From NCBI RefSeq assembly GCF_019263745.1, contig NZ_CP077107.1, positions 1,798,001 through 1,862,000 on the forward strand: a DNA stretch of 64,000 nt, in the 5' to 3' direction. A program made the position numbers and the translations under genes. Below are positions 16,599-25,600 of the stretch, one piece after another. The notes under the pieces were generated by a model that searched no databases, was not told the origin of the DNA, and was given only the letters and a program-made list of their open reading frames with translations. Within the stretch, counting starts at the first letter, position 1; every line of letters starts with the position of its first letter. Origin of the DNA: Methanospirillum hungatei (lineage in GTDB: Archaea > Halobacteriota > Methanomicrobia > Methanomicrobiales > Methanospirillaceae).

Positions 16599-17660
16599 AT
16601 GTTCAAAGCACTCAAAGAAAAACTCTTTTCTGCCAGAAAAAAACTGGAAAAAACTATTGAAGAAACAGCACCGGAACCTTCGAATACTCCGGAGCCTGTA
16701 TCAAAAGCACTTCCTCATTCAGAACCGGTGCCAGAAAAGAGTCCGGCTCTTGAACCTGAGAAAAAAACTCCGGCAGGATTTACTGAAAAGATCGTCTCCT
16801 TTGTCCGTGACAGGGAATTCATAATCTCAGAAAAAGACATCAGTGACATCCTTGACGAGCTTGAGATGGGATTGCTTGAAAGTGATGTTGCCTTTTCTGT
16901 TACTGAAGAAATCCTCTCGAGAATAAAGAAGGATCTATCTGGATCAAAACGGAAGATCGGAACTTCTGTTGATTCGATTGTTAAAAATGCCCTCGCTGAT
17001 GCCCTATTGGGCGTGTTGGGAGAGGGAGTAGATATCTGTGCATTTATCCGGGAACATGAACGTCCCGTAAAGATTCTCTTCACCGGAGTAAATGGAACAG
17101 GTAAAACAACCTCTATTGCAAAGGTAACCCGATTTTTACAAAATAACGGGTTTTCAGTTGTTCTGGGCGCTGGTGATACCTTCCGTGCAGGAGCGATCGA
17201 ACAGATAGATGTTCATGGAGAACGGCTTGGGGTGAAGGTAATCCAGCATCAGGAAGGATCTGATCCAACAGCCGTCCTGTTTGATACTGTTGAGTATGCC
17301 CGGGCACATAAGATCGATGTTGTTCTCGGAGACACAGCAGGGCGGTTTCATAACCGGGCAAACCTGATGAACCAGCTGGCAAAAATCCGAAGAGTCATCA
17401 AACCAGACCTCATTGTATATGTTGATGAAGCAGTTGCCGGAAATGATGCAGTCATCCGGGCTGAAGAATTTTCAAAATCTGTGGGAATGGATGCCATCAT
17501 GCTCACAAAGGTAGATATGGATCCAAAAGGCGGAGCAGCGATTTCCATAGCCCATGCTGTTGGAAAGCCACTCCTTTTCATCGGTACCGGACAGGGATAT
17601 GATGATGTTATGGCCTTTAATCCGGGCCTTGTCGTAGAAGACCTGCTTGGTGATACATAA
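16599..17660 (+). CDS. ftsY: Signal recognition particle receptor FtsY
   Basis: FtsY is the membrane-associated GTPase that accepts SRP-ribosome complexes. This 353-residue protein has a charged Pro/Glu-rich N-terminal segment (1-60) for membrane contact, the N domain (about 65-150), and the G domain with GVNGTGKT (163-170), DTFRAGA, DTAGR (245-249) and [16 protein letters not shown] lies before the ATG. The stop codon shares one base with the start of srp54, so receptor and SRP54 are made from one message. Confidence 0.96.
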   Translation: MFKALKEKLFSARKKLEKTIEETAPEPSNTPEPVSKALPHSEPVPEKSPALEPEKKTPAGFTEKIVSFVRDREFIISEKDISDILDELEMGLLESDVAFSVTEEILSRIKKDLSGSKRKIGTSVDSIVKNALADALLGVLGEGVDICAFIREHERPVKILFTGVNGTGKTTSIAKVTRFLQNNGFSVVLGAGDTFRAGAIEQIDVHGERLGVKVIQHQEGSDPTAVLFDTVEYARAHKIDVVLGDTAGRFHNRANLMNQLAKIRRVIKPDLIVYVDEAVAGNDAVIRAEEFSKSVGMDAIMLTKVDMDPKGGAAISIAHAVGKPLLFIGTGQGYDDVMAFNPGLVVEDLLGDT

Positions 17661-18973
17661 TGCTTGATAACCTGGGATCAAACCTGAAGGATGCCCTGCG
17701 TAAACTGGCCGGCAAAACCGTGATTGACCGGACTGCAGTAGAAGAACTGGTAAAAGATCTCCAACGTGCTCTTCTGCAGTCTGATGTCAATGTCAAGCAG
17801 GTCATGCAACTATCGCAGACCATCAAAAAACGGGCTCTTGATGAACAGCCTCCTAAAGGAGTTACTGCACGGGAACATGTTCTTCGTATTGTGTATGAGG
17901 AACTTGTTGCCCTTGTCGGTAAAAAAGTGGAAGTAACTCTGGGGAAACAGGTAATCCTGATGGCTGGTCTTCAGGGATCAGGTAAAACAACAACAACCGC
18001 CAAGCTAGCCAGGTTCTTCAAACGAAAAGGGATGCGGGTTGCCGTTATCTGTGCTGATACCTTCAGACCTGGTGCATATACCCAGGTCAAGACACTTTGT
18101 GACAAAGTCAATGTTCCCTGCTATGGTGATCCAAAAGAGCATGATGCCAGGAAGATTGTCAGAGAGGGACTTGCAAAGCTCAAAGAAGAAGTTATCATTG
18201 TAGATACTCAGGGGCGTCATGCCCTTGAAGATGAACTCATTACAGAGATCATTGATCTAAATGAAATTACAAAAGCAACACACCGATGGCTTGTATTAGA
18301 TGCAGCTCTGGGTCAGCAGGCACGGGAGCAGGCACGTAGATTCCATGAAGCGGTAAACATTGATGGTGTCATCATCACCAAGATGGACGGTACAGCAAAA
18401 GGTGGTGGTGCCATGTCGGCAGTTGCTGAGACTGGCTCGGGTATCGTCTTCATTGGTCAGGGAGAAACCATCGAGGATCTTGAGTGGTTTGATCCAAATA
18501 GTTACATATCCCGGCTGCTTGGTATGGGTGATCTGAAAGCCCTCGCAGAACGTGTTCAGGAGTCTATTGACGAACAGGATATTGACGTCAATGCCATGCT
18601 TTCCGGAAAATTCACTCTTCGGGATATGTATCGCCAGCTTGAGGCAGTAAATAAAATGGGCCCATTAAAACAGGTTCTTTCCATGCTGCCACTTGGAGGA
18701 ATGGATCTTCCGACAGAAGCACTTGATGTAACCGCTTCAAAGATGAGCAAATACCGGGTTATCATGGACTCAATGACATCTGTGGAACTTGATGATCCAA
18801 CAGTTCTGAATGGTTCACGTATCCAACGGATTGCACAAGGGGCAGGTGCGAATCTTGAGGAAGTCCGTGAACTTATCAAATATTACAAGATGATGAAACG
18901 GACATTTAAAGGATTGAAAGGCGGAGAGAAGGGGATGCAGCGGTTGATGAAGAAGTTCGGGAAAATGGGCTGA
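17660..18973 (+). CDS. srp54: Signal recognition particle 54 kDa protein
   Basis: SRP54 binds signal sequences and 7S RNA and is a GTPase that pairs with FtsY. At 437 residues it has the N domain (1-95), the G domain with GLQGSGKT (103-110), DTFRPGA, a DTQGR G3 motif at 182-186 (DTAGR in most homologues and in FtsY here), [11 protein letters not shown], and a Met-rich M domain (about 300-437; [24 protein letters not shown]). It starts on the last base of the ftsY stop codon and ends on the first base of trmY. Confidence 0.97.
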   Translation: MLDNLGSNLKDALRKLAGKTVIDRTAVEELVKDLQRALLQSDVNVKQVMQLSQTIKKRALDEQPPKGVTAREHVLRIVYEELVALVGKKVEVTLGKQVILMAGLQGSGKTTTTAKLARFFKRKGMRVAVICADTFRPGAYTQVKTLCDKVNVPCYGDPKEHDARKIVREGLAKLKEEVIIVDTQGRHALEDELITEIIDLNEITKATHRWLVLDAALGQQAREQARRFHEAVNIDGVIITKMDGTAKGGGAMSAVAETGSGIVFIGQGETIEDLEWFDPNSYISRLLGMGDLKALAERVQESIDEQDIDVNAMLSGKFTLRDMYRQLEAVNKMGPLKQVLSMLPLGGMDLPTEALDVTASKMSKYRVIMDSMTSVELDDPTVLNGSRIQRIAQGAGANLEEVRELIKYYKMMKRTFKGLKGGEKGMQRLMKKFGKMG

Positions 18974-19557
18974 TGACATCGTTTACCGTCATTGGCCATA
19001 CCGCAAGTACCGATGCATCATTCTCGTTAAATGACCTGCCTGGGGGAGGAGGGCGAATGGACCTCCTTTGTCGGGCAATCGCATCATCACTTTTTTTGTC
19101 CCACGGCATCCGGGAAGATACCATCTGTGATATCATGCTTCTAGGTCCGCCACATCCAGGTAAAATTATCCGGTTTGATGGATCAGCACTCAGAAGCATG
19201 TCACCAGATGAGCGAAACATTGCCTCGTATATAAAAAAAACGCTGGCGATTCCTACTGGAAAAACATTCCGGGAAGCAGGTCCGGGCCTTTTAATCAGGA
19301 AAGGAGTTCTGGCAGATCAGCTTACAGAGAAAAACTATGCTGTTCTTGATGAATCGGGGACAGATATCCGGAATATAGCCTCTGAAGATATGCCAGATGC
19401 ATTCCTTCTCTCAGACAACCGGAACTTTTCAGAGGAGGAGATGAGTTGCATCAGGGATCTTCCGAAATATTCTCTCGGACCGGCAATTGTCCATGCAGAT
19501 CATGCAATTGTTCTTATCCTCAACGAAATCGACCGAAGGAGATCAGGATGGAACTGA
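18973..19557 (+). CDS. trmY: tRNA (pseudouridine-54-N1)-methyltransferase
   Basis: This 194-residue SPOUT methyltransferase methylates pseudouridine 54 in archaeal tRNA to m1-psi, which takes the place of ribothymidine. The family signature SLNDLPGGGGRMDLLCRAIA lies near 20-39. The C-terminal knot region holds SLGPAIVHADHAIVLILNEIDRR. It overlaps the following gene, pus10, which makes the pseudouridine substrate, by ten bases. That pairing strongly supports the call. Confidence 0.93.
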   Translation: MTSFTVIGHTASTDASFSLNDLPGGGGRMDLLCRAIASSLFLSHGIREDTICDIMLLGPPHPGKIIRFDGSALRSMSPDERNIASYIKKTLAIPTGKTFREAGPGLLIRKGVLADQLTEKNYAVLDESGTDIRNIASEDMPDAFLLSDNRNFSEEEMSCIRDLPKYSLGPAIVHADHAIVLILNEIDRRRSGWN

Positions 19558-20795
19558 CTGAATTATACCAGAAAGTAACAGAATATGGAGATATTTGTGA
19601 CCATTGTCTTGGTCGGATGGTAGCGAAGCGGTCCTTTGGCCTCTCAAATGATATGAGAGGAAAAGGGATTCGGATTTCAGCTGCCTTGTCCCTGAATCAG
19701 CCATACATGGAACAGAAGGAGCCCTGCTGGATTTGTGGGGATTTTTTTAAGACTACCGATTCATGGGCAGAACGTGTAATTGAAGCGTTATCAGGAATTG
19801 AAGGAAAAACCTTTGTAATCGGATCGAAGGTTCCTCCCCTTATGAGTGAATCTGAGGAGATGGTGTGGAGTGATCTCGGACTCTCTGATCCTGAACCGCT
19901 CAAATCAGAAATCAATCGCGAAGTAGGGAAGTGTGTTGCTGCAAAATCCACCCTTGTAGGAGATACAAAAAATCCAGATCTAATTGCAGTCCTCAATATC
20001 AGCGAAGACACCATTGAAGTCCAAATCCGTCCTCTCTTTCTCTACGGAAGATATCTCAAATATGAGCGGGGAATTCCGCAGACACACTGGACATGCAGAT
20101 CATGTAAGGGCGCCGGGTGTGAGGCATGTTCCGGTACTGGAAAACAATACCAGGATTCTGTGGAAGAACTCATAGGAAAACCGCTTCTTCCGATATTTAA
20201 GGCTGAACGAGTTATCCTTCATGGTGCCGGAAGAGAAGATATTGATGCTGTGATGATAGGATCAGGTAGACCTTTTGTGCTTGAGATAGTCAATCCTCAT
20301 ATTAGGGATGCAAACCCGGAAGAACTCCAGAATGCTATAAATACCTACAATGAAGGCAGGGTAGGAGTTGCTGATATCAGATGGAGTGCACGGTCTGAGG
20401 TGGAAACCTTAAAGAGCCACAAGGGGCATAAAAAATACAGGATTCTGGTCGATATAGACGGTTCCGTCCCGGAAACCGCCCTTCAATCAGCAGTACAGCA
20501 ACTATCGGGGGCTATAATACGTCAGCGCACGCCAATACGTGTAGCCCACCGGAGGGCAGATAAAGTACGTGAACGGGGCGTTCTCGATATCAGATATACA
20601 GGAAAAGAGGGTAAAGACTTCGTACTTGAGGTCACCGGTGAATCCGGCCTGTATATTAAAGAGCTGATATCCGGTGACCAGGGACGGACTACGCCTAGTT
20701 TGACAGAGGTCCTGAAAACCCCTGCTCGCGTAGTACAACTCGATGTAATCCACGTGGAAGGGATAGATCAGGTGAAATCTCATGGCACTTCATAA
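19548..20795 (+). CDS. pus10: tRNA pseudouridine synthase Pus10
   Basis: Pus10 makes pseudouridine 54 and 55 in the T arm of archaeal tRNAs. I set the start at the ATG at 19548, six bases after GGAG, giving 415 residues; the frame is open further upstream but that part is only the shadow of trmY. Two zinc sites are visible: Cys17/Cys20 with Cys60/Cys63, and Cys183/Cys186/Cys191/Cys194. The catalytic aspartate lies in GREDID (228-233), followed by GSGRPFVLEIVNP. Its end overlaps rpl21e by 14 bases. Confidence 0.94.
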   Translation: MELTELYQKVTEYGDICDHCLGRMVAKRSFGLSNDMRGKGIRISAALSLNQPYMEQKEPCWICGDFFKTTDSWAERVIEALSGIEGKTFVIGSKVPPLMSESEEMVWSDLGLSDPEPLKSEINREVGKCVAAKSTLVGDTKNPDLIAVLNISEDTIEVQIRPLFLYGRYLKYERGIPQTHWTCRSCKGAGCEACSGTGKQYQDSVEELIGKPLLPIFKAERVILHGAGREDIDAVMIGSGRPFVLEIVNPHIRDANPEELQNAINTYNEGRVGVADIRWSARSEVETLKSHKGHKKYRILVDIDGSVPETALQSAVQQLSGAIIRQRTPIRVAHRRADKVRERGVLDIRYTGKEGKDFVLEVTGESGLYIKELISGDQGRTTPSLTEVLKTPARVVQLDVIHVEGIDQVKSHGTS

Positions 20796-21075
20796 CGGAC
20801 CAAGAAAAAAGACGCGGTATAAATTTAAGAAAGATCTCAGATCACGTGGTGTTCTCCCGGTAACCCTGGTTATCCAGAAGTTTGAGATTGGTCAAAAGGT
20901 TCATATTGTTTGTGAACCGAGCATTCAGAAAGGAATGCCTCACCGCAGATTCCATGGCAAGACCGGCTCAGTTGTCGGTCAGCGTGGTCGTGCCTGGCTT
21001 GTAGAGATCCGTGATGGTAACAAAAACAAAACGGTCATCTCCCGTCCACAGCACCTCCGTGCACAGCAGTACTAA
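20782..21075 (+). CDS. rpl21e: 50S ribosomal protein L21e
   Basis: This 97-residue protein has the family start MALHNGPRKKTRYKFKKDLR, FEIGQKVHIVCEPSIQKGMP and GKTGSVVGQRGRAW. The ATG lies inside the last codons of pus10, with GGTGA six bases before it (20771-20775). rpoF follows 22 bases later, which is the usual archaeal arrangement. Confidence 0.97.
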   Translation: MALHNGPRKKTRYKFKKDLRSRGVLPVTLVIQKFEIGQKVHIVCEPSIQKGMPHRRFHGKTGSVVGQRGRAWLVEIRDGNKNKTVISRPQHLRAQQY

Positions 21076-21097
21076 ACGAAAATAGAGGAAGATTGGC

Positions 21098-21451
21098 ATG
21101 AAGATAAAAGGAATCCTGCAGGAAAAAGCAATTACTCTCCCCGAACTGAAAGAAGAGCTCCTGAATGTGGAAGCGGCACGTCTTGAAAAGGGCAAAGAGA
21201 TGTCATATGAGCTTCGGCGGAGTATTGAACATGCCAATCAGATCTCAAAAACATCTGCAGAAAAGTCAGCAGAACTTGTGCAGGCACTGCTACAGCTTGA
21301 TAAAGTAAAACCTGACGTGGCATACCGTATTGCAAGTGTTATGCCACGTACACGGGATGAAGTGCGGGCAGTATTTGGAAGAGATAAGTTTTCACACACC
21401 CCCGAAGAACTGGATGCTATCATTGATCTGGTGATTTCCCACTTCAGATAG
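21098..21451 (+). CDS. rpo4: DNA-directed RNA polymerase subunit F (Rpo4)
   Basis: Rpo4 pairs with Rpo7 in the polymerase stalk, helping open complexes and binding nascent RNA. The 117-residue length and the C-terminal HRDC-like segment (LLQLDKVKPDVAYRIASVMPRTRDEVRAVFGRD, in part) are typical. AGAGGA is found upstream of the ATG. It lies between rpl21e and the DUF655 gene, a conserved archaeal order. Confidence 0.94.
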   Translation: MKIKGILQEKAITLPELKEELLNVEAARLEKGKEMSYELRRSIEHANQISKTSAEKSAELVQALLQLDKVKPDVAYRIASVMPRTRDEVRAVFGRDKFSHTPEELDAIIDLVISHFR

Positions 21452-21461
21452 GTAGATTCTC

Positions 21462-22022
21462 ATGAAAGAGGAGAAAAAAGAGATCAATGCAGTAGTTTTG
21501 GATATCCTCCCGAAGGGATATCCAGATGATCCAAGGCCCATGTACCGAAGGGAACCAATAGTCCAGGCGGTGGGAGTTGAGCAGTTCAAACTACTTGAAC
21601 TGATTCCAAAAACCCCAAACCTCGACATTGGTGAACTCGTATATATCGGAGGGGGAGAGCGTCCAAAGATTGAGCGGGTAAAACGCCGACTCAGGTTTGA
21701 TGAACTGACACACAGTGCCGTTCAGGAACTGTCTTTTGGTATCGAACGAATAGTAAAAGATCGAGAAAAGGAATTTGTAGATTTTTACAACCGTTCGATC
21801 CCGATTACCCCCAAACTCCATATGCTTCACCTGCTTCCAGGAATTGGAAAGAAGCTGATGTGGGAGATCATCGAAGAGCGGGAGAAAAAGCAGTTTGAAT
21901 CATTTGCTGATATCTCTCAGCGGATTAAAACAATCCCGCATCCTGATCGGATGATACTCAACCGGATTTTGGAAGAAATTCAGGATCCGAATGTCAAATA
22001 CCACCTCTTTACCTCACGATGA
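21462..22022 (+). CDS. DUF655 family protein
   Basis: This 186-residue protein has a basic N-terminal beta-rich half (INAVVLDILPKGYPDD, RREPIVQAVGVEQFKLLEL) and a C-terminal helix-hairpin-helix-like part (LHLLPGIGKKLMWEIIEERE). It belongs to DUF655, thought to bind nucleic acid. The conserved place between rpo4 and ksgA suggests a role in RNA metabolism; that is inference from context. Its stop codon overlaps the ksgA ATG (ATGA). Confidence 0.9.
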   Translation: MKEEKKEINAVVLDILPKGYPDDPRPMYRREPIVQAVGVEQFKLLELIPKTPNLDIGELVYIGGGERPKIERVKRRLRFDELTHSAVQELSFGIERIVKDREKEFVDFYNRSIPITPKLHMLHLLPGIGKKLMWEIIEEREKKQFESFADISQRIKTIPHPDRMILNRILEEIQDPNVKYHLFTSR

Positions 22023-22789
22023 GAGCTTACCGGGATCAGCACTTTTTGACCGATCCTCGGATTGTCGCTCGTATTGCAGACATTCTGGACATTTCAGGAA
22101 GAATCGTTCTTGAAATAGGTCCTGGTGCTGGTATTCTGACTCAGGCACTTCTCGATCGGGGTGCCAGAGTCGTCTCTGTAGAACTTGATGCAAATCTCAT
22201 TGACAAGTTATCTTCCCGATTTGCGTCAGAACTTGCGGATGGATCTCTTACCATAATTCACGGAGATGCTGTCAAGGTTCCCCTCCCGCCATTTGAAATA
22301 GTAATGGCAAATCTTCCTTACTCCATCTCTTCACCGATAACATTCCGGCTTCTTGATATCGGATTTGAAGCAGCAATCCTCATGTACCAAAAAGAGTTTG
22401 CTGATCGGATGATGGCTCACCCGGGAACTCGTGAATGTGGAAGACTTTCTATCATGCTTCAGACATATGCCAGAGCAAACAGGTGTTTTGATCTTCCACC
22501 CGGAGCATTCTCACCTCCCCCTGCAGTCAGATCAACCGTTATGTGGATTGAACCCAGGGAACCACTTTTTGCGATTGAAAACCGGCAGATATATGAAAAC
22601 ATTGTCCGTGAACTGTTTACACGCCGGAGGAAAACGGTTCAGTCCACCCTGAAAGCATTGGCTGGAACATATGGAAATGAAAAGATAGAAACTGTTCTTA
22701 AGGATCTTGATCCTGAGATTTTATCATCACGACCAGAGGCACTCTATCTTGAAGACTTTGCCACCATTTCAAATCGGATCAGTATCTGA
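22019..22789 (+). CDS. ksgA: 16S rRNA adenine dimethyltransferase KsgA/RsmA
   Basis: KsgA dimethylates two adjacent adenosines in the 3' hairpin of 16S rRNA during late 30S assembly. The 256-residue protein begins MRAYRDQHFLTDPRIV. It has the SAM motif VLEIGPGAGILTQALL (about 30-45), VELDANL and the catalytic NLPYSISSP (about 98-106). The C-terminal rRNA-binding helices include LFTRRRKTVQSTL. It is coupled to DUF655 upstream and overlaps the next methyltransferase. Confidence 0.95.
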   Translation: MRAYRDQHFLTDPRIVARIADILDISGRIVLEIGPGAGILTQALLDRGARVVSVELDANLIDKLSSRFASELADGSLTIIHGDAVKVPLPPFEIVMANLPYSISSPITFRLLDIGFEAAILMYQKEFADRMMAHPGTRECGRLSIMLQTYARANRCFDLPPGAFSPPPAVRSTVMWIEPREPLFAIENRQIYENIVRELFTRRRKTVQSTLKALAGTYGNEKIETVLKDLDPEILSSRPEALYLEDFATISNRISI

Positions 22790-23330
22790 TCCGACGCAGG
22801 TATACCCACCAAGAGAAGATACGTTTTTTTTACTGCGTCATGCACAAAAAGAACTGAAACCTGATGATATTGTCCTTGAAGTGGGAACCGGAAGCGGGTA
22901 TATTGCTGCTCACCTGGACGGTTGCTTATACGTCGTTGCAACAGACATCAATCCCCATGCAGCGATTATGGCAAAACTAAATGGGCTGAATGTTGTAAGA
23001 ACAGATATTGCAGCAGGAATTTGCCGGATTTTTACTTTCGTGTTATTCAATCCCCCCTATATCCCGACACACCCAGAGGAGAAATGTGATGACTGGCTCG
23101 AATATGCCCTCGATGGAGGTTTTGACGGGAGGGAGCCATTACGCAGGTTTTTACTACAGATTCCGGAAGTGTTAACACCTGATGGCAGGATATTGGTACT
23201 TATCTCCTCATTACAGGATTTTGAGAAATGTGAAGAGTTATTTATAAAATTCGGATACTTTTTTCAGACTATTGGAAATGAGATCCTGGATGATGGTGAA
23301 GAACTCCGAATATATCATCTTCAAAAATAG
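22758..23330 (+). CDS. HemK2/Mtq2-type protein methyltransferase
   Basis: This is a compact class I methyltransferase with motif I VLEVGTGSGYIAAHL, TDINPHAA and the catalytic NPPY (FNPPYIPTHPEE). In archaea and eukaryotes this family methylates the glutamine of the GGQ motif in the release factor aRF1. VYPPREDTFFLL is the family N-terminal signature. The start is uncertain: only TTG codons exist before this signature (22707, 22749, 22758). I chose 22758 because it gives the usual short N-terminus; any choice overlaps ksgA. It ends the superoperon. Confidence 0.85.
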   Translation: MPPFQIGSVSDPTQVYPPREDTFFLLRHAQKELKPDDIVLEVGTGSGYIAAHLDGCLYVVATDINPHAAIMAKLNGLNVVRTDIAAGICRIFTFVLFNPPYIPTHPEEKCDDWLEYALDGGFDGREPLRRFLLQIPEVLTPDGRILVLISSLQDFEKCEELFIKFGYFFQTIGNEILDDGEELRIYHLQK

Positions 23331-23344
23331 ATCAGGAGAATGGA

Positions 23345-23977
23345 TTACTGCATATTGGTATACCGGTGCATAATTTCTTCAACCGTGCAGTGCTTCATTT
23401 CAATGAGGATACTAACCACAGAATCAGCAAATATCATAGCTGAAGTCTCAAATAACGTACCAAGCGGAGTACAGGTTGCTGCAATCGAACGGTGCTCGCC
23501 ACGAAGCTGCCTAAGGTCAAAATGATCAGATCCAATATGACAACTCTCCTCTTCGGTACTAAGTAGCACCACACAGGAAGCGAGTTCTGTCATCGGTGAT
23601 GTTTTACATCCGGTAATCAGACAGATATTTCCACCAATCTGTTTCGTCGTTTCACATGCTTCAAGGACTGATTTTGTTTTTCCTGATCCTGAAAATGCTA
23701 TCAGAGTATCATTTTTATGAAATGCCGGGGTGACGGTTTCACCAACCACATATGATGTAAATCCCAGATGCATAAGGCGCATGGCAAAGGATTTCGCAAC
23801 AAATCCTGACCTGCCAGCTCCCACCACAAAAATCCGTTCTGCCCGCATCAGTTCAGAGATGAAACAATCAACCTCATCCTGCTGGAGCGTCTGTGCTATC
23901 TCACCTATCCGTGAGATCATCATAAGCATGATATCCTTCAAAGGGATACATGGTTCTGCTGTGGATGGTAAAGCCAT
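23345..23977 (-). CDS. hxlB: 6-Phospho-3-hexuloisomerase
   Basis: This 210-residue SIS-domain isomerase interconverts 3-hexulose-6-phosphate and fructose-6-phosphate. In many archaea the reverse ribulose-monophosphate route supplies ribulose-5-phosphate because the pentose phosphate pathway is missing. Motifs are VVGAGRSGFVAKSFAMRLMHLG and IAFSGSGKTKSV. The partner hexulose-phosphate synthase is not in this window. It converges with the HemK2 gene and lies 48 bases downstream of purH, which makes use of the ribose phosphate that this route feeds. A later in-frame ATG (residue 17) is another possible start. Confidence 0.88.
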   Translation of the reverse strand: MALPSTAEPCIPLKDIMLMMISRIGEIAQTLQQDEVDCFISELMRAERIFVVGAGRSGFVAKSFAMRLMHLGFTSYVVGETVTPAFHKNDTLIAFSGSGKTKSVLEACETTKQIGGNICLITGCKTSPMTELASCVVLLSTEEESCHIGSDHFDLRQLRGEHRSIAATCTPLGTLFETSAMIFADSVVSILIEMKHCTVEEIMHRYTNMQ

Positions 23978-24025
23978 TACTAACTGCCTAATACGTGTAT
24001 GGTTTTGTTGTTCATCTTCCTTTGG

Positions 24026-25513
24026 TCAGTGCCTGAAATACCTGACTCCGGTAAAGACCATAGCCATTTTCCTACGGTTCGCTTCATCAATAACCTCGTT
24101 ATCCCGGATAGAACCACCTGGCTGAATAAGGGCAGTAGCTCCTGCTTCTGCAGCAACCTCAAGAGTATCAGAGAATGGCAAAAATGCATCAGATGCAACA
24201 ACTGAACCGGACAGGGGAAACTGTGCTTTAGATATGGCAATCTTCGCACTATCCACTCTGCTCATCTGTCCGGCACCAATCCCAAGTGCACGGTTCTTAT
24301 CAGCAAAAACTATTGCATTACTTTTTACGTGTTTGCACACTTTCATAGCCAGCATCATGGCAATCTCCTCATCAGCAGTCGGATCGCGGTCTGATACAAC
24401 CTGCCATTCCTCACGCTGCACAGGAGTGACCTGAATAAGAGCACCTCCGTCAATTGTCCGGATCGCTTCTTTGCTGACAGGCTCAGTAATCTGTAGTAAT
24501 CGGAGGTTCTCCTTTGCTTTCAAAATGTCTCTGGCTTCGGGGGAGAAGAAAGGAGCTGCCAGCACTTCAATGAAGGTTGATGCTATCTCCCTGGCAAGAT
24601 CTTCGTGTACTTCACAGTTCACAGCAACGATGCCACCATATGCAGATACCGGATCAACATCACGGGCAGCTTTGTACACTGACAGTACATCCTTTCCTGT
24701 TGCGACACCACAGGGATTATTGTGTTTGACGATAACGGCAGCACACTCGTCAAACTCCCGAAGAAGACCAACAGCTGCATCAACATCCAGGTAATTATTA
24801 TATGACATCGCTTTTCCCTGAAGGGGGATACTTCCACCGATTCCTGCTTCACCGTACACTGCTGCAATCTGGTGGGGATTCTCTCCATACCTAAGCATCC
24901 GGCCATGCCTGAACTGGGCTGAGTAAACCGTCGGGAGTTCCTGATCTAAGCTGTAAAGATAATTGCTGATTGCCCCATCATATGCTGCCATCCTGGCGAA
25001 AACCTTTCTGGCAAAAGTCAGGCGTTCACCTTTCGTAAATTCTTTTCCGGATGATATTGTATCTATAACGATCCGGTAATCTGCCGGATCTATGACAACC
25101 AGCACATCCTGGAAGTTTTTCGCAGCTGCACGAATCATGGCAGGTCCCCCGATATCAATAAATTCAATAAGTTCATCAAGGGGGAGTCCCTGCTTTGTCA
25201 TCTCTTCAAACGGATAGAGGTTTACGACAACGAGATCAATTGGGCCGATTGCATGTTGCTGCATGACGGCATCATCAATGCCTCTACGCCCCAAAATTCC
25301 GCCATGAATTAAAGGGTGAAGAGTTTTGACCCGGCCATCCATCATTTCCGGAAATCCGGTATATTCTGATACTTCAATAAGAGGAATTCCGGCATTTGTG
25401 AGAACTTTTGCTGTACCTCCTGAACTCAGCAGTTCAATCCCGGCTGAATGCAGGCTGCGGGCAAGGTCTGTTATTCCATCCTTATTCCAGACTGAGAGGA
25501 GTGCACGTTTCAT
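24026..25513 (-). CDS. purH: Bifunctional AICAR formyltransferase / IMP cyclohydrolase
   Basis: PurH performs the last two steps of IMP synthesis. The 495-residue protein has the N-terminal MGS-like cyclohydrolase domain (1-140; LLSSGGTAKVLTNAGI, HGGILGRR) and the formyltransferase domain with LRYGENPHQ, VKHNNPCGVATG and the C-terminal ALIQPGGSIRDNEVI. Many archaea instead use PurP and PurO; this bacterial-type fused enzyme shows this lineage uses the folate-type route or a related one. It lies upstream of hxlB on the same strand. Confidence 0.96.
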   Translation of the reverse strand: MKRALLSVWNKDGITDLARSLHSAGIELLSSGGTAKVLTNAGIPLIEVSEYTGFPEMMDGRVKTLHPLIHGGILGRRGIDDAVMQQHAIGPIDLVVVNLYPFEEMTKQGLPLDELIEFIDIGGPAMIRAAAKNFQDVLVVIDPADYRIVIDTISSGKEFTKGERLTFARKVFARMAAYDGAISNYLYSLDQELPTVYSAQFRHGRMLRYGENPHQIAAVYGEAGIGGSIPLQGKAMSYNNYLDVDAAVGLLREFDECAAVIVKHNNPCGVATGKDVLSVYKAARDVDPVSAYGGIVAVNCEVHEDLAREIASTFIEVLAAPFFSPEARDILKAKENLRLLQITEPVSKEAIRTIDGGALIQVTPVQREEWQVVSDRDPTADEEIAMMLAMKVCKHVKSNAIVFADKNRALGIGAGQMSRVDSAKIAISKAQFPLSGSVVASDAFLPFSDTLEVAAEAGATALIQPGGSIRDNEVIDEANRRKMAMVFTGVRYFRH

Positions 25514-25600
25514 GTAGTACTAACGTGGGTCATCAGGGAATATCAGGGTACGGGTAATAGAACCATCAGAATACACGGAGGCACCGTATCTCTAAAAAAG

